Shown here: piece after piece, positions 45,849 through 54,640 of the stretch | How the letters are laid out: each line of letters begins with the position of its first letter | Numbering within the stretch: the first letter of the stretch is position 1 | Source: Treponema sp. | Lineage (GTDB): Bacteria > Spirochaetota > Spirochaetia > Treponematales > Treponemataceae | Length of the DNA stretch: 64,000 nt | Direction: 5' to 3' | NCBI GenBank assembly: GCA_017470605.1 | Contig: JAFUYH010000039.1 | Coordinates: 1 to 64,000 of the forward strand | The notes under the pieces: model-generated | Seen by the model: only the letters and a program-made list of their open reading frames with translations | Databases searched by the model: none | Told to the model about the DNA's origin: nothing | Translations under genes and position numbers: made by a program

Positions 45849-45899
45849 ATTCTAACACAGGATTTTTGATTTGTCATTTGATAATTCTTATGTTATCTT
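45849..45899. promoter_or_regulatory. Back-to-back promoters with overlapping -35 boxes, both leaderless
   Basis: Plus strand: TTGTCA (45871-45876), 17 bp, TATCTT (45894-45899), 6 nt, ATG 45906. Minus strand: ATGACA (45872-45877), 17 bp, TAGAAT (45849-45854), 6 nt, ATG 45842. The two -35 boxes share five bases, so the promoters should compete or be co-regulated. Confidence 0.65.
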
Positions 45900-45905
45900 A
45901 AAAAA

Positions 45906-46895
45906 ATGCTGAAAATTTATGACAAAGAAGATAATTTGATTTTTTCCAGTGAAAGCAAATGGTTGCACCCCATTTTTGAATTTGAAAAATTTCTGGCTGA
46001 TTATAAGGGCGAAAAATCTTACTTCCGGGCTCACGATTCTGCCATAGGAAAGGCAGCCTCTGTGCTTCTGATTCGTCTTGGCGTAAAAAAAATGCATGGC
46101 GATTTAACAAGCCAGCTCGCTGTAGATTACGTTTCCCAGATTCTTGGCCCCCAAAACATTACGTGGACAGAACTTGTAGACCGTCTGATGTGCCAGACAG
46201 AAAATCAGCTTGAAAAACTTACCGATTCAGATGAAATGTATTATCTTCTGCGCCAGAGGGCAAAACTTGTGTTGGGAGTATCCGTAAAGGCAGAAGATTT
46301 GACTGCCCCTTACGGCAAAGTTCAGCATCTTTCTTTTGATTTGCGCAACGGCGGCAGGCTTATGGTTCTTGGCGATAACGGAAGCGGCAAAACAACGCTT
46401 TTAAAGATGATTGCGGGCATAGAAAAGCCGAGCAACGGTCAGATTCTTATTGAAGGAAAAAAGATTTCGGAAATAGAAAAATACACAATCGGTTATATTC
46501 CTCAATTTATAGAAGCAAATGATGATGAAAATTTTGACCTTTCTGTAGAAGAGGTTGTAGGACTGGGAATTCCTTCAAAAATAAAAGGTCAGAAAAGAAA
46601 AGAAATCATAGAGTCTGCCCTTTGCAGAACAGGCAGCTGCGACCTTAAAGGAAAAAGATTTTCCGTTCTTAGCGGTGGAGAAAAACAGAAGGTTTCGCTT
46701 TCCCGCTGTCTTGCCCAAAAAGCAAAACTCCTTCTTCTGGACGAGCCTACGGCAAGCCTTGATTCAGAAAACCGCGAAATGGTCATAGGAATTTTAAAAT
46801 CGCTTTCAATTTCAGAAATTCCTACTATTATAATGGTTTCTCATGATGATGAACTTAAAAGCCTGCGGGGCTGGGAGATTATAAACCTTGGATAG
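45906..46895 (+). CDS. Metal ABC transporter ATPase (ZnuC type) with N-terminal DUF1893-like domain
   Basis: 329 residues. Residues 1 to about 118 resemble the DUF1893 family (DNLIFSSESKWLHPI, AHDSAIGKAASVLLIRLGV, ILGPQNITWTELV). Residues 130-329 are an ABC ATPase: Walker A GDNGSGKT, signature LSGGEKQK, Walker B LLLLDEPTASLD, then MVSHDDE. The order ATPase, ABC-3 permease, zinc-type binding protein shows a zinc or manganese importer. A metal- or redox-sensing role for the fused domain would be a guess. No ribosome site precedes the ATG, which follows a -10 box by 6 nt. Confidence 0.82.
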   Translation: MLKIYDKEDNLIFSSESKWLHPIFEFEKFLADYKGEKSYFRAHDSAIGKAASVLLIRLGVKKMHGDLTSQLAVDYVSQILGPQNITWTELVDRLMCQTENQLEKLTDSDEMYYLLRQRAKLVLGVSVKAEDLTAPYGKVQHLSFDLRNGGRLMVLGDNGSGKTTLLKMIAGIEKPSNGQILIEGKKISEIEKYTIGYIPQFIEANDDENFDLSVEEVVGLGIPSKIKGQKRKEIIESALCRTGSCDLKGKRFSVLSGGEKQKVSLSRCLAQKAKLLLLDEPTASLDSENREMVIGILKSLSISEIPTIIMVSHDDELKSLRGWEIINLG

Positions 46896-47721
46896 GATTG
46901 CCCTTCTTTTTTCACTGCAACCCGTACTGAGGGGGCTTGCCGCCATGATGATTTCCGGGGCCACCTTTCCTTTATGCGGAGTGATGGTTTTAAGACTGAA
47001 TCTTGTGCCCATGCGCTATATGCTTATGCACGGAGTAATTCTTGGAGGGGCAATTGCCCTTTCTCTGAATCTCCCCATGATTCCAGCAACAATCGCCGTA
47101 AACATAATTCTTGTTTTCTTTATGCTCATGACCGCTTCTAAAAAAACTGCGAATTTCAGCGGAGGCTCTGCGGCGACCATGGTTTTAAGCATGGCCCTTG
47201 CTTCGCTCATCATGCATATTTCTGACGTTCCTGCAAAAGACACTCTTGACCTGCTCTGGGGTAGCCCTTTTGCACTCACAAAAACTGACTTAATCATCCT
47301 TTCAGAAATTTCTGTTATTCTTGTCATTTACACAGTGCTAAACTTCCACAACATCCAGAATATTTTCTATAATCAGAATATTGCCGCCTCAAGCGGAATA
47401 AACGTGCGTTTCCACTACACGGTAATGGTAATTATCATTGCCATAGTGATTGCCGTTGCCATGAAGCTTCTGGGGGCATTTTTAATTGATGCCCTGCTTA
47501 TTCTTCCTGTTCTTACAGCAACCAGCTTACAAAAAACTTTTAACAAAAACGGACTAAAGAGGCTTTTCATAACGTCTGGTCTTGCAGGATTTATTATTTC
47601 TACGGCAGCCTATGTCCTTGCCGTAATAACAAATCTTCCGCCCACAGCTGCTATAGCCCTTCTTGCAGGTCTTGTTTTTGCTGTCAGTAACGCTGTCAGT
47701 AAATTAATACAAAAGAGGTAA
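46888..47721 (+). CDS. znuB: Metal ABC transporter permease (ZnuB/ABC-3 type)
   Basis: 277 residues with about eight hydrophobic helices. ABC-3 family features include the N-terminal FSLQPVLRGLAAMM, LNLVPMRYMLMHGVILGGAIAL, and late KLLGAFLIDALLILPVLTA. It forms the channel for zinc or manganese. The TTG start overlaps the ATPase gene by 8 nt, with GGGAG ten bases upstream. Confidence 0.83.
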   Translation: MDRIALLFSLQPVLRGLAAMMISGATFPLCGVMVLRLNLVPMRYMLMHGVILGGAIALSLNLPMIPATIAVNIILVFFMLMTASKKTANFSGGSAATMVLSMALASLIMHISDVPAKDTLDLLWGSPFALTKTDLIILSEISVILVIYTVLNFHNIQNIFYNQNIAASSGINVRFHYTVMVIIIAIVIAVAMKLLGAFLIDALLILPVLTATSLQKTFNKNGLKRLFITSGLAGFIISTAAYVLAVITNLPPTAAIALLAGLVFAVSNAVSKLIQKR

Positions 47722-47725
47722 AAAT

Positions 47726-48502
47726 ATGAAAAAACAGATTATTCTGATTGCCGCTGCCCTTGCTTTAATAGGCACATTGGGAGCAAAAGAAAATAAAAAA
47801 TCAAAAAAGAAGACAAAAGAAGTTTCCGGGCCTGTGATTACGGCCTCTACTTCATGGAGTGCCGCCTTTGCAGATATTGCCGGAGTTGATGAAGTTACAG
47901 CCATTGCCCCGGCAAATCTTCGCCATCCGCCGGAGTATGAAATTACAGTTTCTGACATCGTAAAGATTCAGGACAGCGATATTTTTATTTTTGCAGGATT
48001 TGAGCGCATGATGCAGACTCTGGGCACAGCCCTTTCTTCTGATTTTGAGGGCGCAAAACCCCAGCAGGTAAAAATTTCTCTGGATAATTCAATTGCAACC
48101 GTTACCAGCGAAAGCAGAAAAATTGCTGCAATTACCCGCACGGAAGCAGAAAATGAAAAACGCCTTGCAGAATATATCAAGGCTGTAGAAGAAGGAAAGA
48201 AAAAGTTTTCCGGAAAAAAAATCCGTGTTCTCTGCAACAAGAACCAGACTTACCTTGCAAAAGATTTGGGATTTGAAATTGCAGGAATTTTTGGGCCGGG
48301 GCCTGTTACTTCTGAACAGATTCTTGATGCCCAGGAAAATAATTACGACATGATTATTGATAATGTTCATAATCCTGTGGGCTCGCCGCTTGCAGAAGTT
48401 GCTCCTGATGCAAAATATGTTATATGGCGCAACTTCCCTGAAAAGGTTGAGCGCGGTGCTCTGCTTAAGGTAATTCAGGAAAACATAAAGGCCGCAGAAT
48501 AA
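47726..48502 (+). CDS. znuA: Metal ABC transporter substrate-binding protein (ZnuA type)
   Basis: 258 residues, shorter than typical ZnuA. A signal peptide (1-19, LGA-K) is followed by a Lys-rich patch instead of the usual His-rich loop. ASTSWSAAFADIAG, LRHPPEYE (metal His) and DNVHNPVGSPLAE match the cluster A-I fold. It brings zinc or manganese to the permease encoded just before it. The gap is 4 bp, and AGAGG precedes the ATG. The reduced number of His ligands leaves the metal uncertain. Confidence 0.75.
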   Translation: MKKQIILIAAALALIGTLGAKENKKSKKKTKEVSGPVITASTSWSAAFADIAGVDEVTAIAPANLRHPPEYEITVSDIVKIQDSDIFIFAGFERMMQTLGTALSSDFEGAKPQQVKISLDNSIATVTSESRKIAAITRTEAENEKRLAEYIKAVEEGKKKFSGKKIRVLCNKNQTYLAKDLGFEIAGIFGPGPVTSEQILDAQENNYDMIIDNVHNPVGSPLAEVAPDAKYVIWRNFPEKVERGALLKVIQENIKAAE

Positions 48503-48519
48503 TCATTCAGACTGCCAGC

Positions 48520-50097
48520 CTATGCATTTTCAGTTTTACTGAGCTTATATTCAAAGGAATCTGTAAGGGCAATCCAGGAGGCTTCAATTACGTCAGAAGA
48601 AACTCCGATTGTTGTCCATGCAGATTCTCCGTCCGTACTTTCTATTATTACGCGTACTTTAGAAGCGGTTGCCGTTTTTGTATCAAGAACACGAACCTTA
48701 TAGTCCACAAGGCGGAATCTTGAAACTTCAGGATAGAACTTTTCCAGAGCCTTTCTCAGAGCAATATCCAAGGCGTTTACAGGTCCGTCTCCTTCGCCGG
48801 CAGTAATTTCAAACCGTCCGCCAACTTCTACTTTTATCTGGGCACAACTGCAAACGCCCGGTTCAGGCCGTGGATTAGAACCGTTTGTCTGATAATAGTG
48901 CAGCTTAAAAGAAGGCTTATATAAGCCCGCAAGTTTTTTTACCAGAAGTTCAAAACTGCCGTCCGCCCCTTCAAACTGATATCCAAAGGCTTCCAGCTCC
49001 TTTACCCGGGCAATAACCTGTTCTACAATAGGGTCAGATTTTTTTACATCCGGCATAATGGACTGAATCTTTTTTGTAACCGTACTTCTTCCTGCAACTT
49101 CACTTAAAAGGAAAACCCTTTTATTTCCCACTACTTCCGGATCTATATGCTCATAAGCAAAAGGATTTTTCAGAACTGCATCAATGTGCATTCCTGCCTT
49201 GTGGGCAAAAGCATTCATGCCAACATAAGGCGACTGAATATTCAGGCTGAAATTAGTAATTTCTGCAACCCTGTGGCAGATAGAAGTTATGTTCTTCATA
49301 TTTTCTGAAGGAATACATTCATACCCCATCTTAAGCTGAAGATTTGGAATTATAGTAGAAAGATTTGCATTTCCCGTTCTTTCGCCAAAACCAAGAAGAA
49401 CCCCCTGAACATGGCAGGCCCCTTCCTGAACGGCAGTCATTGTATTGGCAACGGCAAGTCCGCAGTCATTATGAGTATGAATTCCTATTTTCACTGAAGA
49501 AGAAAAACGTTCAACTGCATCTTTTACAGCCGCCCTGCATTCATCAATCAAAAAACCGCCCTTTGTTTCGCAAAGGCACACTACTTCTGCCCCGCCGTCA
49601 ATTGCAGCCTGAATTGTCTGAAAAGCATAATCGCGATTATCAGCATAAGCCGTAAAAAAATGTTCGGCATCATAAAAAACGCGGCGTCCCTGAGCCTTAA
49701 GATAGGAACAGGTTTCTTTTATCATCAGAAGATTTTCTTCAAGGGAAGTTTTTAAAATATCCGTAACATGAAAAGTCCAGGATTTTCCAAAGATAACTAC
49801 GACTTCTGTTTCTGCGGCAAGCAGGCTGGCAATATTTTCATCTTTTTCGCAGCGGGTATTTTTACGGCGGGTTGCTCCAAAGGCACAGATTACAGAATGT
49901 TTCAGAGGAACATCTTTTATCTGGCGGAAAAATTCCATATCCTTAGGATTAGAACCTGGATTTCCTGCCTCTATATAGGCAATTCCTAGTTCATCTAAAG
50001 CCTGACATATATGAATTTTATCAGAAACCGAAAAACTGATTCCTTCTCCCTGAGCACCGTCACGAAGCGAGGAATCCAAAATCTCTATCTTTGCCAT
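48520..50097 (-). CDS. cimA: (R)-citramalate synthase / 2-isopropylmalate synthase family
   Basis: 525 residues from ATG 50097. It has the HMGL-like TIM barrel with SSLRDGAQGEG, GIHTHNDCGLAVANT (metal His pair) and GFGERTGNANL, and a C-terminal LeuA allosteric domain (about 400-520). The length and barrel match CimA, which makes citramalate from pyruvate and acetyl-CoA for isoleucine. The related LeuA and homocitrate synthases are less likely. There is no Shine-Dalgarno: TATATT ends 6 nt before the ATG, and the -35 box lies inside the tRNA-Lys terminator. Confidence 0.85.
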   Translation of the reverse strand: MAKIEILDSSLRDGAQGEGISFSVSDKIHICQALDELGIAYIEAGNPGSNPKDMEFFRQIKDVPLKHSVICAFGATRRKNTRCEKDENIASLLAAETEVVVIFGKSWTFHVTDILKTSLEENLLMIKETCSYLKAQGRRVFYDAEHFFTAYADNRDYAFQTIQAAIDGGAEVVCLCETKGGFLIDECRAAVKDAVERFSSSVKIGIHTHNDCGLAVANTMTAVQEGACHVQGVLLGFGERTGNANLSTIIPNLQLKMGYECIPSENMKNITSICHRVAEITNFSLNIQSPYVGMNAFAHKAGMHIDAVLKNPFAYEHIDPEVVGNKRVFLLSEVAGRSTVTKKIQSIMPDVKKSDPIVEQVIARVKELEAFGYQFEGADGSFELLVKKLAGLYKPSFKLHYYQTNGSNPRPEPGVCSCAQIKVEVGGRFEITAGEGDGPVNALDIALRKALEKFYPEVSRFRLVDYKVRVLDTKTATASKVRVIIESTDGESAWTTIGVSSDVIEASWIALTDSFEYKLSKTENA

Positions 50098-50103
50098 GTA
50101 ACA

Positions 50104-50133
50104 AATATAGCATAAAAAAAGGTCTTCTGTCAC
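50104..50133 (-). promoter_or_regulatory. Leaderless promoter of cimA inside the tRNA-Lys terminator
   Basis: Minus strand: GTGACA (50128-50133), 18 bp, TATATT (50104-50109), 6 nt, ATG. The -35 box is in the loop and right arm of the terminator hairpin. Confidence 0.5.
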
Positions 50134-50143
50134 CAGAAGACCT
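50114..50143 (-). terminator. Terminator of tRNA-Lys
   Basis: AGGTCTTCTG-TCAC-CAGAAGACCT perfect 10-bp stem beginning about four bases after the tRNA, followed on the minus strand by seven Ts. Confidence 0.85.
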
Positions 50144-50147
50144 TTAC

Positions 50148-50220
50148 TGAGCTACACTGGATTCGAACCAGTGACCCACGCCTTAAAAGGGCGTTGCTCT
50201 ACCTACTGAGCTAGTAGCCC
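50148..50220 (-). tRNA. tRNA-Lys (anticodon TTT)
   Basis: Minus strand. Acceptor GGGCTAC/GTAGCTC (one G-U), D-arm AGCTCAGTAGGTAGAGC, anticodon arm CGCCC-TTTTAAG-GGCG-like with TTT at 34-36, T-arm CTGGTTCGAATCCAG. Discriminator A; CCA is not encoded. Confidence 0.93.
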
Positions 50221-50243
50221 ATCCACTCAAAGAGTGTTTAAAT

Positions 50244-50272
50244 AAAATAACGCATATAAAAAAAACTGTCAA
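50244..50272 (-). promoter_or_regulatory. Promoter of tRNA-Lys
   Basis: Minus strand: TTGACA (50267-50272), 17 bp, TATTTT (50244-50249), about 24 bp before the tRNA. Confidence 0.65.
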
Positions 50273-50352
50273 TACAGGAAACCAGATTTTTCAATAATTT
50301 TTAGAAAAAAATAAAAATCAACTGATTTCAATAAAATTGCAAACAATTATTC

Positions 50353-50381
50353 TTTTCATACAAGGAATTATGAGTTATAAT
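50353..50381 (+). promoter_or_regulatory. Promoter of the MntR-like gene
   Basis: TTTTCA (50353-50358), 17 bp, TATAAT (50376-50381). AGGAGC is in front of the start at 50414. Confidence 0.65.
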
Positions 50382-50413
50382 AGAATGAATAACAAAACAT
50401 AGGAGCATTAAAA

Positions 50414-50782
50414 ATGACTATCCGAGAATCAGCTGAAATGTATCTTGAAACAATCCTTGTACTTTCACAAAAAGGTGACGTACGATCCATAGATATTGCC
50501 AGAGAAATGAATTTTTCACGACCTTCTGTAAGCGTAACAGTTCACAATCTTGAAAAAGAACATTACATCAGTATTTCAGAAAACGGCCTTATAAAACTGG
50601 AAAAAAAAGGAAAAGAAATTGCAGAACGCATTTATGAGCGCCATACAGTCCTTACCGACATCCTCCAGCAGATTGGAGTTCCTGCAGAAATTGCAGAACA
50701 GGATGCCTGCAAAATTGAGCACGTAATCAGCGCAGAAACATTTGAATGCATAAAAAACGCCACAAAGAGTCTAAAAAAATGA
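50414..50782 (+). CDS. MntR/DtxR-family metal-dependent regulator
   Basis: 122 residues. Winged helix: ESAEMYLETILVLSQ, VRSIDIAREMNFSRPSVSVTVHNLEKEHYI, then the dimer/metal helices with ERHTVLTDILQQIGV and EQDACKIEHVIS. His, Glu and Cys residues are placed as metal ligands. It ends without the SH3-like domain of DtxR, as in MntR. It probably controls manganese, iron or zinc uptake, and the Znu-like genes 2 kb away are candidate targets. Its stop overlaps the next start. Confidence 0.85.
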   Translation: MTIRESAEMYLETILVLSQKGDVRSIDIAREMNFSRPSVSVTVHNLEKEHYISISENGLIKLEKKGKEIAERIYERHTVLTDILQQIGVPAEIAEQDACKIEHVISAETFECIKNATKSLKK

Positions 50783-51582
50783 AAAAACACCTTGCCCTGA
50801 TTCTTTTGGGAGCCCTGTTTTTTACAGGCAGACTTTCCGCTCAAGAACCTTTTACCCTGAATACTGCAAATGAGATAATACAAATAAGCGGTTCCGTAAG
50901 CCTTACAGGCTCTGCAATCCTCTGTGATAAAGTTTTTCATATAAAAGAAAATAATTATGAAATCTGGACAGAAGATTACAGCACAATTTCTTACATGGAA
51001 CAATGCCTTATGGTTCCGTACAGTAAGGCCCTGCACTATACAGGAACAGGAACTGCTGCCCTGGCATTATTGAGTCCTGCATTAATGCTTCTTACCCCGA
51101 ATGACCAGTGGCTTACAATAGGAGTCATGTATGCAGAAACACTCTTATGGGCTTACGGAATAAAAGAATGGGGAAAACTTTTGGTTAACAGGGCAAGGCC
51201 ATATATGTATTTTGAAGGCTATCCTCAAGACAAAGTTGAAGATGGAGACTGGAACTGCTCTTTTCCTTCCGGTCATACTACACTGGCTTTTGCAGGTGCC
51301 GCCTTCACAACATATCTTTTTAACCAGTATTTTCCAGAATCATCATGGAAGTTTGCCGTTGCAGGTGTGTCTTTTGGAATAGCGGCAACAACAGGAGCCC
51401 TGAGAATAGCCAGCGGAAATCACTTTCTAACGGATGTGCTTACAGGAGCCTTGATAGGAACAATCTGCGGTCTTGCAGTTCCATTCATGCACACTACAAC
51501 ATTTTACAATTCTTTTCATAAAAAAAATAAAACCGAGCTTACACTTTCTCCGCTCGGTTTTTCTGCAAAAGTTAACTTCTAA
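50779..51582 (+). CDS. PAP2-family phosphatase
   Basis: 267 residues from ATG 50779, which overlaps the upstream stop as ATGA; signal peptide ending LSA-Q. The three PAP2 motifs are intact: KLLVNRARP (K-x6-RP), PSGHT, and RIASGNHFLTD (R-x5-H-x3-D). Only a few membrane segments are predicted, so the enzyme probably faces the periplasm. It would remove phosphate from lipid pyrophosphates or phosphatidates, for example undecaprenyl pyrophosphate. Coupling to a metal regulator gene is unusual and may be accidental. Confidence 0.82.
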   Translation: MKKHLALILLGALFFTGRLSAQEPFTLNTANEIIQISGSVSLTGSAILCDKVFHIKENNYEIWTEDYSTISYMEQCLMVPYSKALHYTGTGTAALALLSPALMLLTPNDQWLTIGVMYAETLLWAYGIKEWGKLLVNRARPYMYFEGYPQDKVEDGDWNCSFPSGHTTLAFAGAAFTTYLFNQYFPESSWKFAVAGVSFGIAATTGALRIASGNHFLTDVLTGALIGTICGLAVPFMHTTTFYNSFHKKNKTELTLSPLGFSAKVNF

Positions 51583-51593
51583 AATCTGACTGA

Positions 51594-53561
51594 CTAGATT
51601 ACTACAGTAGGATTTTCCAGCTGACTTTTCATAAGCATAAGGAATTCGTTTTTCTTTACAGGGCGTGAAAAATAATAGCCCTGTAAATAGTCACAGCCAA
51701 GTTCAGCCAGCAAAGCAGCCTGGGCACGGTCTTCTACACCTTCTGCAAGAACAGTCATGCCCAAAGATTTTATCATCTGAATGGTTGCAGTAAGAGCCTT
51801 TTTTGCCCTTTCATCTGTAAATGCACTCCAAACAATATATTTATCAATCTTTACCATTTTAAATGGAAGATTCAGCATATAATTCATGTTTGAATAGCCC
51901 GAACCATAGTCATCAAGAGAAAGTTCAAAACCTGCGGCTGCAAGACGTTCCATATTATGCAGAAGAATTTCAGGACTGTGGGCAGCGGCTGTTTCCGTTA
52001 TTTCAAGATTAATGATTTCAGCAGGAATCTGATAAATGCTCTGTATAGAAAGAATCTGCTCTGCAAGAATTTCCTGCATACACTGGGCAACAGAAAGATT
52101 TATATCAATTTTTTTAATTCCATAGGCGTTCAAATCAATCTGGGAAATTGTCCTGCATACAGATTCATATACAAATTCTCCAATTCTAAGAATTGTACCG
52201 CTTTTTTCAGCAATAGGAATAAAATCTTCCGGTGAAAGGAAGCGACCTTTTTCATCACGCAGACGAATCAGAGCCTCTGCACCAATAATTCTTCTGTCTG
52301 CCGTACTGTAAATAGGCTGATAGTAAACATCAAAACGGTTCTGGGTAATTCCATTTTTAAGGGCATATTCTATATAATCATTTCTGCGCTTATATTCCAG
52401 ATCAATTTCATTTGCATAAACGACAGGCTGCTTATAGCGTTCATCTGTAGCAACCAGATTCAGTATATCCAGGATTTCTTCAGATTTTTTTGCACAACGA
52501 GGACATTCAACTACACATTCACGAATATAAAGCTTCAGTTCAACAGAATCATAATACCAGTTCATCTGAAAACGATCCTGAAGTTTTTCTATAGCATCTT
52601 CAACTTTCTTTTCATTTGGATTTTTTATGACAATCGTAAAACAGTTCTGATTTATACAGAAACAGCTGTCATAAGAAAAAGTGGCTCTGAGAAATTTTGC
52701 AACTTCCCCAAGGAAGTTATTTACCTGACTGATTCCAAAAGTATGAGAAAGGAAAACTGTATCATCTATTAATATTGAAATGCAGGTAAAAGGAATGTCT
52801 TTATTAAAATAGCGTCCGGTAATCTTTACAAAAGCAATCTGATTAAAGAGTCTTGTTACACTATCTATGACCTCTTCCGGGTTCTGCATATAGAAAAAGA
52901 AGATAAGGGCTGCCAGAGCAAGTGCAAAAGATTCTATAGCAACGCTAGGAATAAAAAGCTGAATCAGAACTGCAACAAAAGCAAATATTGAACAGATATA
53001 AAGAACGATTCTTTTTGTTGCGTTCATTTTCTTTTTCTGAGAAATAACAAGTACTATTGAAAAAAGAACATAAAAACCGCCAAGTGCATAGAGGAAGTTA
53101 TACCAGACTCCAGAAATATTCATCTCTGGTCTGCCGGCTTCATCCAATATAAAGGCAAGAGGGTATGACTTGCAGAAAAACGGTGACAGCCAGATAATAA
53201 TTACGGCAAAAGCATAAGGAATTAAAGTTATACAGTTTATAAACCAGTGATATTTATAATGCCTGTCATTAAGCAAATCTGAAAGGCCGATACAGTAAAC
53301 TGCAAAAATTAAGCCGAAAGCCTTTGTAAAAGTAAGGAAAAGAACCTGTAAGCACCAGAGGACTAAAGAAGGACAGGCAATATCATTTTTGTATATTACG
53401 GAAAGAACTATTTCTAATGAAGAAACAAAGGTCAGGTTACATAAATACATAAGAAAGCTTCTGTTCTGCAAGGAAGCTATCTGATGTTTCTGAAAATAAA
53501 AGCCAATCAGAATTAGAGAAATGAATATAGCTGCAATATCAAATTCATATAAAAAAAGCAA
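51594..53561 (-). CDS. Membrane EAL-domain phosphodiesterase with degenerate GGDEF
   Basis: 655 residues. The first 220 or so hold about seven hydrophobic helices. Residues 230-360 are GGDEF-like in layout, but the active loop reads INQNCF, so cyclase activity is unlikely. Residues 395-640 are an EAL domain with AEALIRLRD, DINLSVAQ, LEITET, LDDYGSGYSN, KIDK, LAEGVED and QGYYFSRP all present, so c-di-GMP hydrolysis is expected. The best start is TTG 53561 behind AGGGCG, though a later start is possible. It is convergent with the PAP2 gene. Confidence 0.85.
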   Translation of the reverse strand: MLFLYEFDIAAIFISLILIGFYFQKHQIASLQNRSFLMYLCNLTFVSSLEIVLSVIYKNDIACPSLVLWCLQVLFLTFTKAFGLIFAVYCIGLSDLLNDRHYKYHWFINCITLIPYAFAVIIIWLSPFFCKSYPLAFILDEAGRPEMNISGVWYNFLYALGGFYVLFSIVLVISQKKKMNATKRIVLYICSIFAFVAVLIQLFIPSVAIESFALALAALIFFFYMQNPEEVIDSVTRLFNQIAFVKITGRYFNKDIPFTCISILIDDTVFLSHTFGISQVNNFLGEVAKFLRATFSYDSCFCINQNCFTIVIKNPNEKKVEDAIEKLQDRFQMNWYYDSVELKLYIRECVVECPRCAKKSEEILDILNLVATDERYKQPVVYANEIDLEYKRRNDYIEYALKNGITQNRFDVYYQPIYSTADRRIIGAEALIRLRDEKGRFLSPEDFIPIAEKSGTILRIGEFVYESVCRTISQIDLNAYGIKKIDINLSVAQCMQEILAEQILSIQSIYQIPAEIINLEITETAAAHSPEILLHNMERLAAAGFELSLDDYGSGYSNMNYMLNLPFKMVKIDKYIVWSAFTDERAKKALTATIQMIKSLGMTVLAEGVEDRAQAALLAELGCDYLQGYYFSRPVKKNEFLMLMKSQLENPTVVI

Positions 53562-53660
53562 ATTACACGCCCTAAAATATTTAACTGCCCCTATGAAAAT
53601 GCTCCAGAGGTACTATAAAATTATAATCTACAATTTTTTTGCCGTCAAACTTTTTTCATA

Positions 53661-53689
53661 TTGAGAAGCAAAGTGCAATTAACTATAAT
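53661..53689 (+). promoter_or_regulatory. Leaderless promoter of argC
   Basis: TTGAGA (53661-53666), 17 bp, TATAAT (53684-53689), 6 nt, ATG 53696, with no ribosome-binding sequence. Confidence 0.65.
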
Positions 53690-53695
53690 AACTTC

Positions 53696-54640
53696 ATGGC
53701 TTACAAAGTATTTATAGATGGAAAGGAAGGCACAACAGGCCTTAAGATATTTGAGCGTTTTGAAAAGCGCAGTGATATAGAAATCATTACGATTGATGAA
53801 GAAAAAAGAAAAGATCCTGCAGAAAAAGCAAAGATGATTAATGCTTCAGACTTTACTTTTCTCTGTCTGCCGGATGCAGCCGCAATTGAATCTGCCGCTC
53901 TCTGTACAAATCCTAAAACAAGAATTATTGACGCTTCCACAGCCCACCGTACAAATCCTGACTGGGCTTACGGCTTCCCGGAACTGGGTGCGGATTTTAG
54001 AAAGAAAATTGAAGGGGCAAACAGGGTTGCCGTGCCTGGCTGCTATGCCTCTGGTTCAATTGCAATCTGCTACCCTCTTGTAAAAAGCGGAATTATGCCG
54101 GCTGATTATCCTCTTGTGATTCACGCCGTAAGCGGATATTCTGGAGCGGGAAAAAAGGCCATTGCACAATATGAAGATTCTGAGCGAAACCCGGAACTGG
54201 ACTCCCCTCGCCTTTATGCCCTGACTCAGCAGCACAAGCATCTGCCTGAAATCAAAAAGATTTCTGGCCTTGATTTTGAGCCGGTTTTTAATCCTTATGT
54301 CTGTGACTATTTTCAGGGAATGACTGTTACGGTGGGTCTGCACGCCAGACTGCTTGCAAAGAAAGTAACGGCTCATGATGTTTGGGAGATGTTTGCCGCC
54401 CATTATGAAGGATGCCGCTTTGTGCAGGTTGCAGGCTTTATGGGAGAAGGTGTTCTGACCGAGCAGTTTATTCCTGCAAATACTCTGGCAGGCACTAACA
54501 ATATGCAGATTTTTGTTTACGGAAACGATGACCGCATTATGGTAACGACCCGCTTTGACAACCTTGGCAAGGGAGCCAGCGGGGCGGCCGTTCAGTGCAT
54601 GAACATTATGATGGGAATTGACGAGGGCATGGGATTATGA
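53696..54640 (+). CDS. argC: N-acetyl-gamma-glutamyl-phosphate reductase
   Basis: 314 residues from ATG 53696; the longer upstream frame has no start signals. DGKEGTTGLKIFERF is the nucleotide-binding start of the short ArgC type. Catalytic Cys lies in AVPGCYASGSIA. HAVSGYSGAGKK and the QQHKHLPEI segment with its conserved His are present. It reduces N-acetylglutamyl phosphate to the semialdehyde in arginine synthesis. It overlaps the deacetylase gene by 4 nt. argJ and argB follow after a long spacer. Confidence 0.9.
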   Translation: MAYKVFIDGKEGTTGLKIFERFEKRSDIEIITIDEEKRKDPAEKAKMINASDFTFLCLPDAAAIESAALCTNPKTRIIDASTAHRTNPDWAYGFPELGADFRKKIEGANRVAVPGCYASGSIAICYPLVKSGIMPADYPLVIHAVSGYSGAGKKAIAQYEDSERNPELDSPRLYALTQQHKHLPEIKKISGLDFEPVFNPYVCDYFQGMTVTVGLHARLLAKKVTAHDVWEMFAAHYEGCRFVQVAGFMGEGVLTEQFIPANTLAGTNNMQIFVYGNDDRIMVTTRFDNLGKGASGAAVQCMNIMMGIDEGMGL

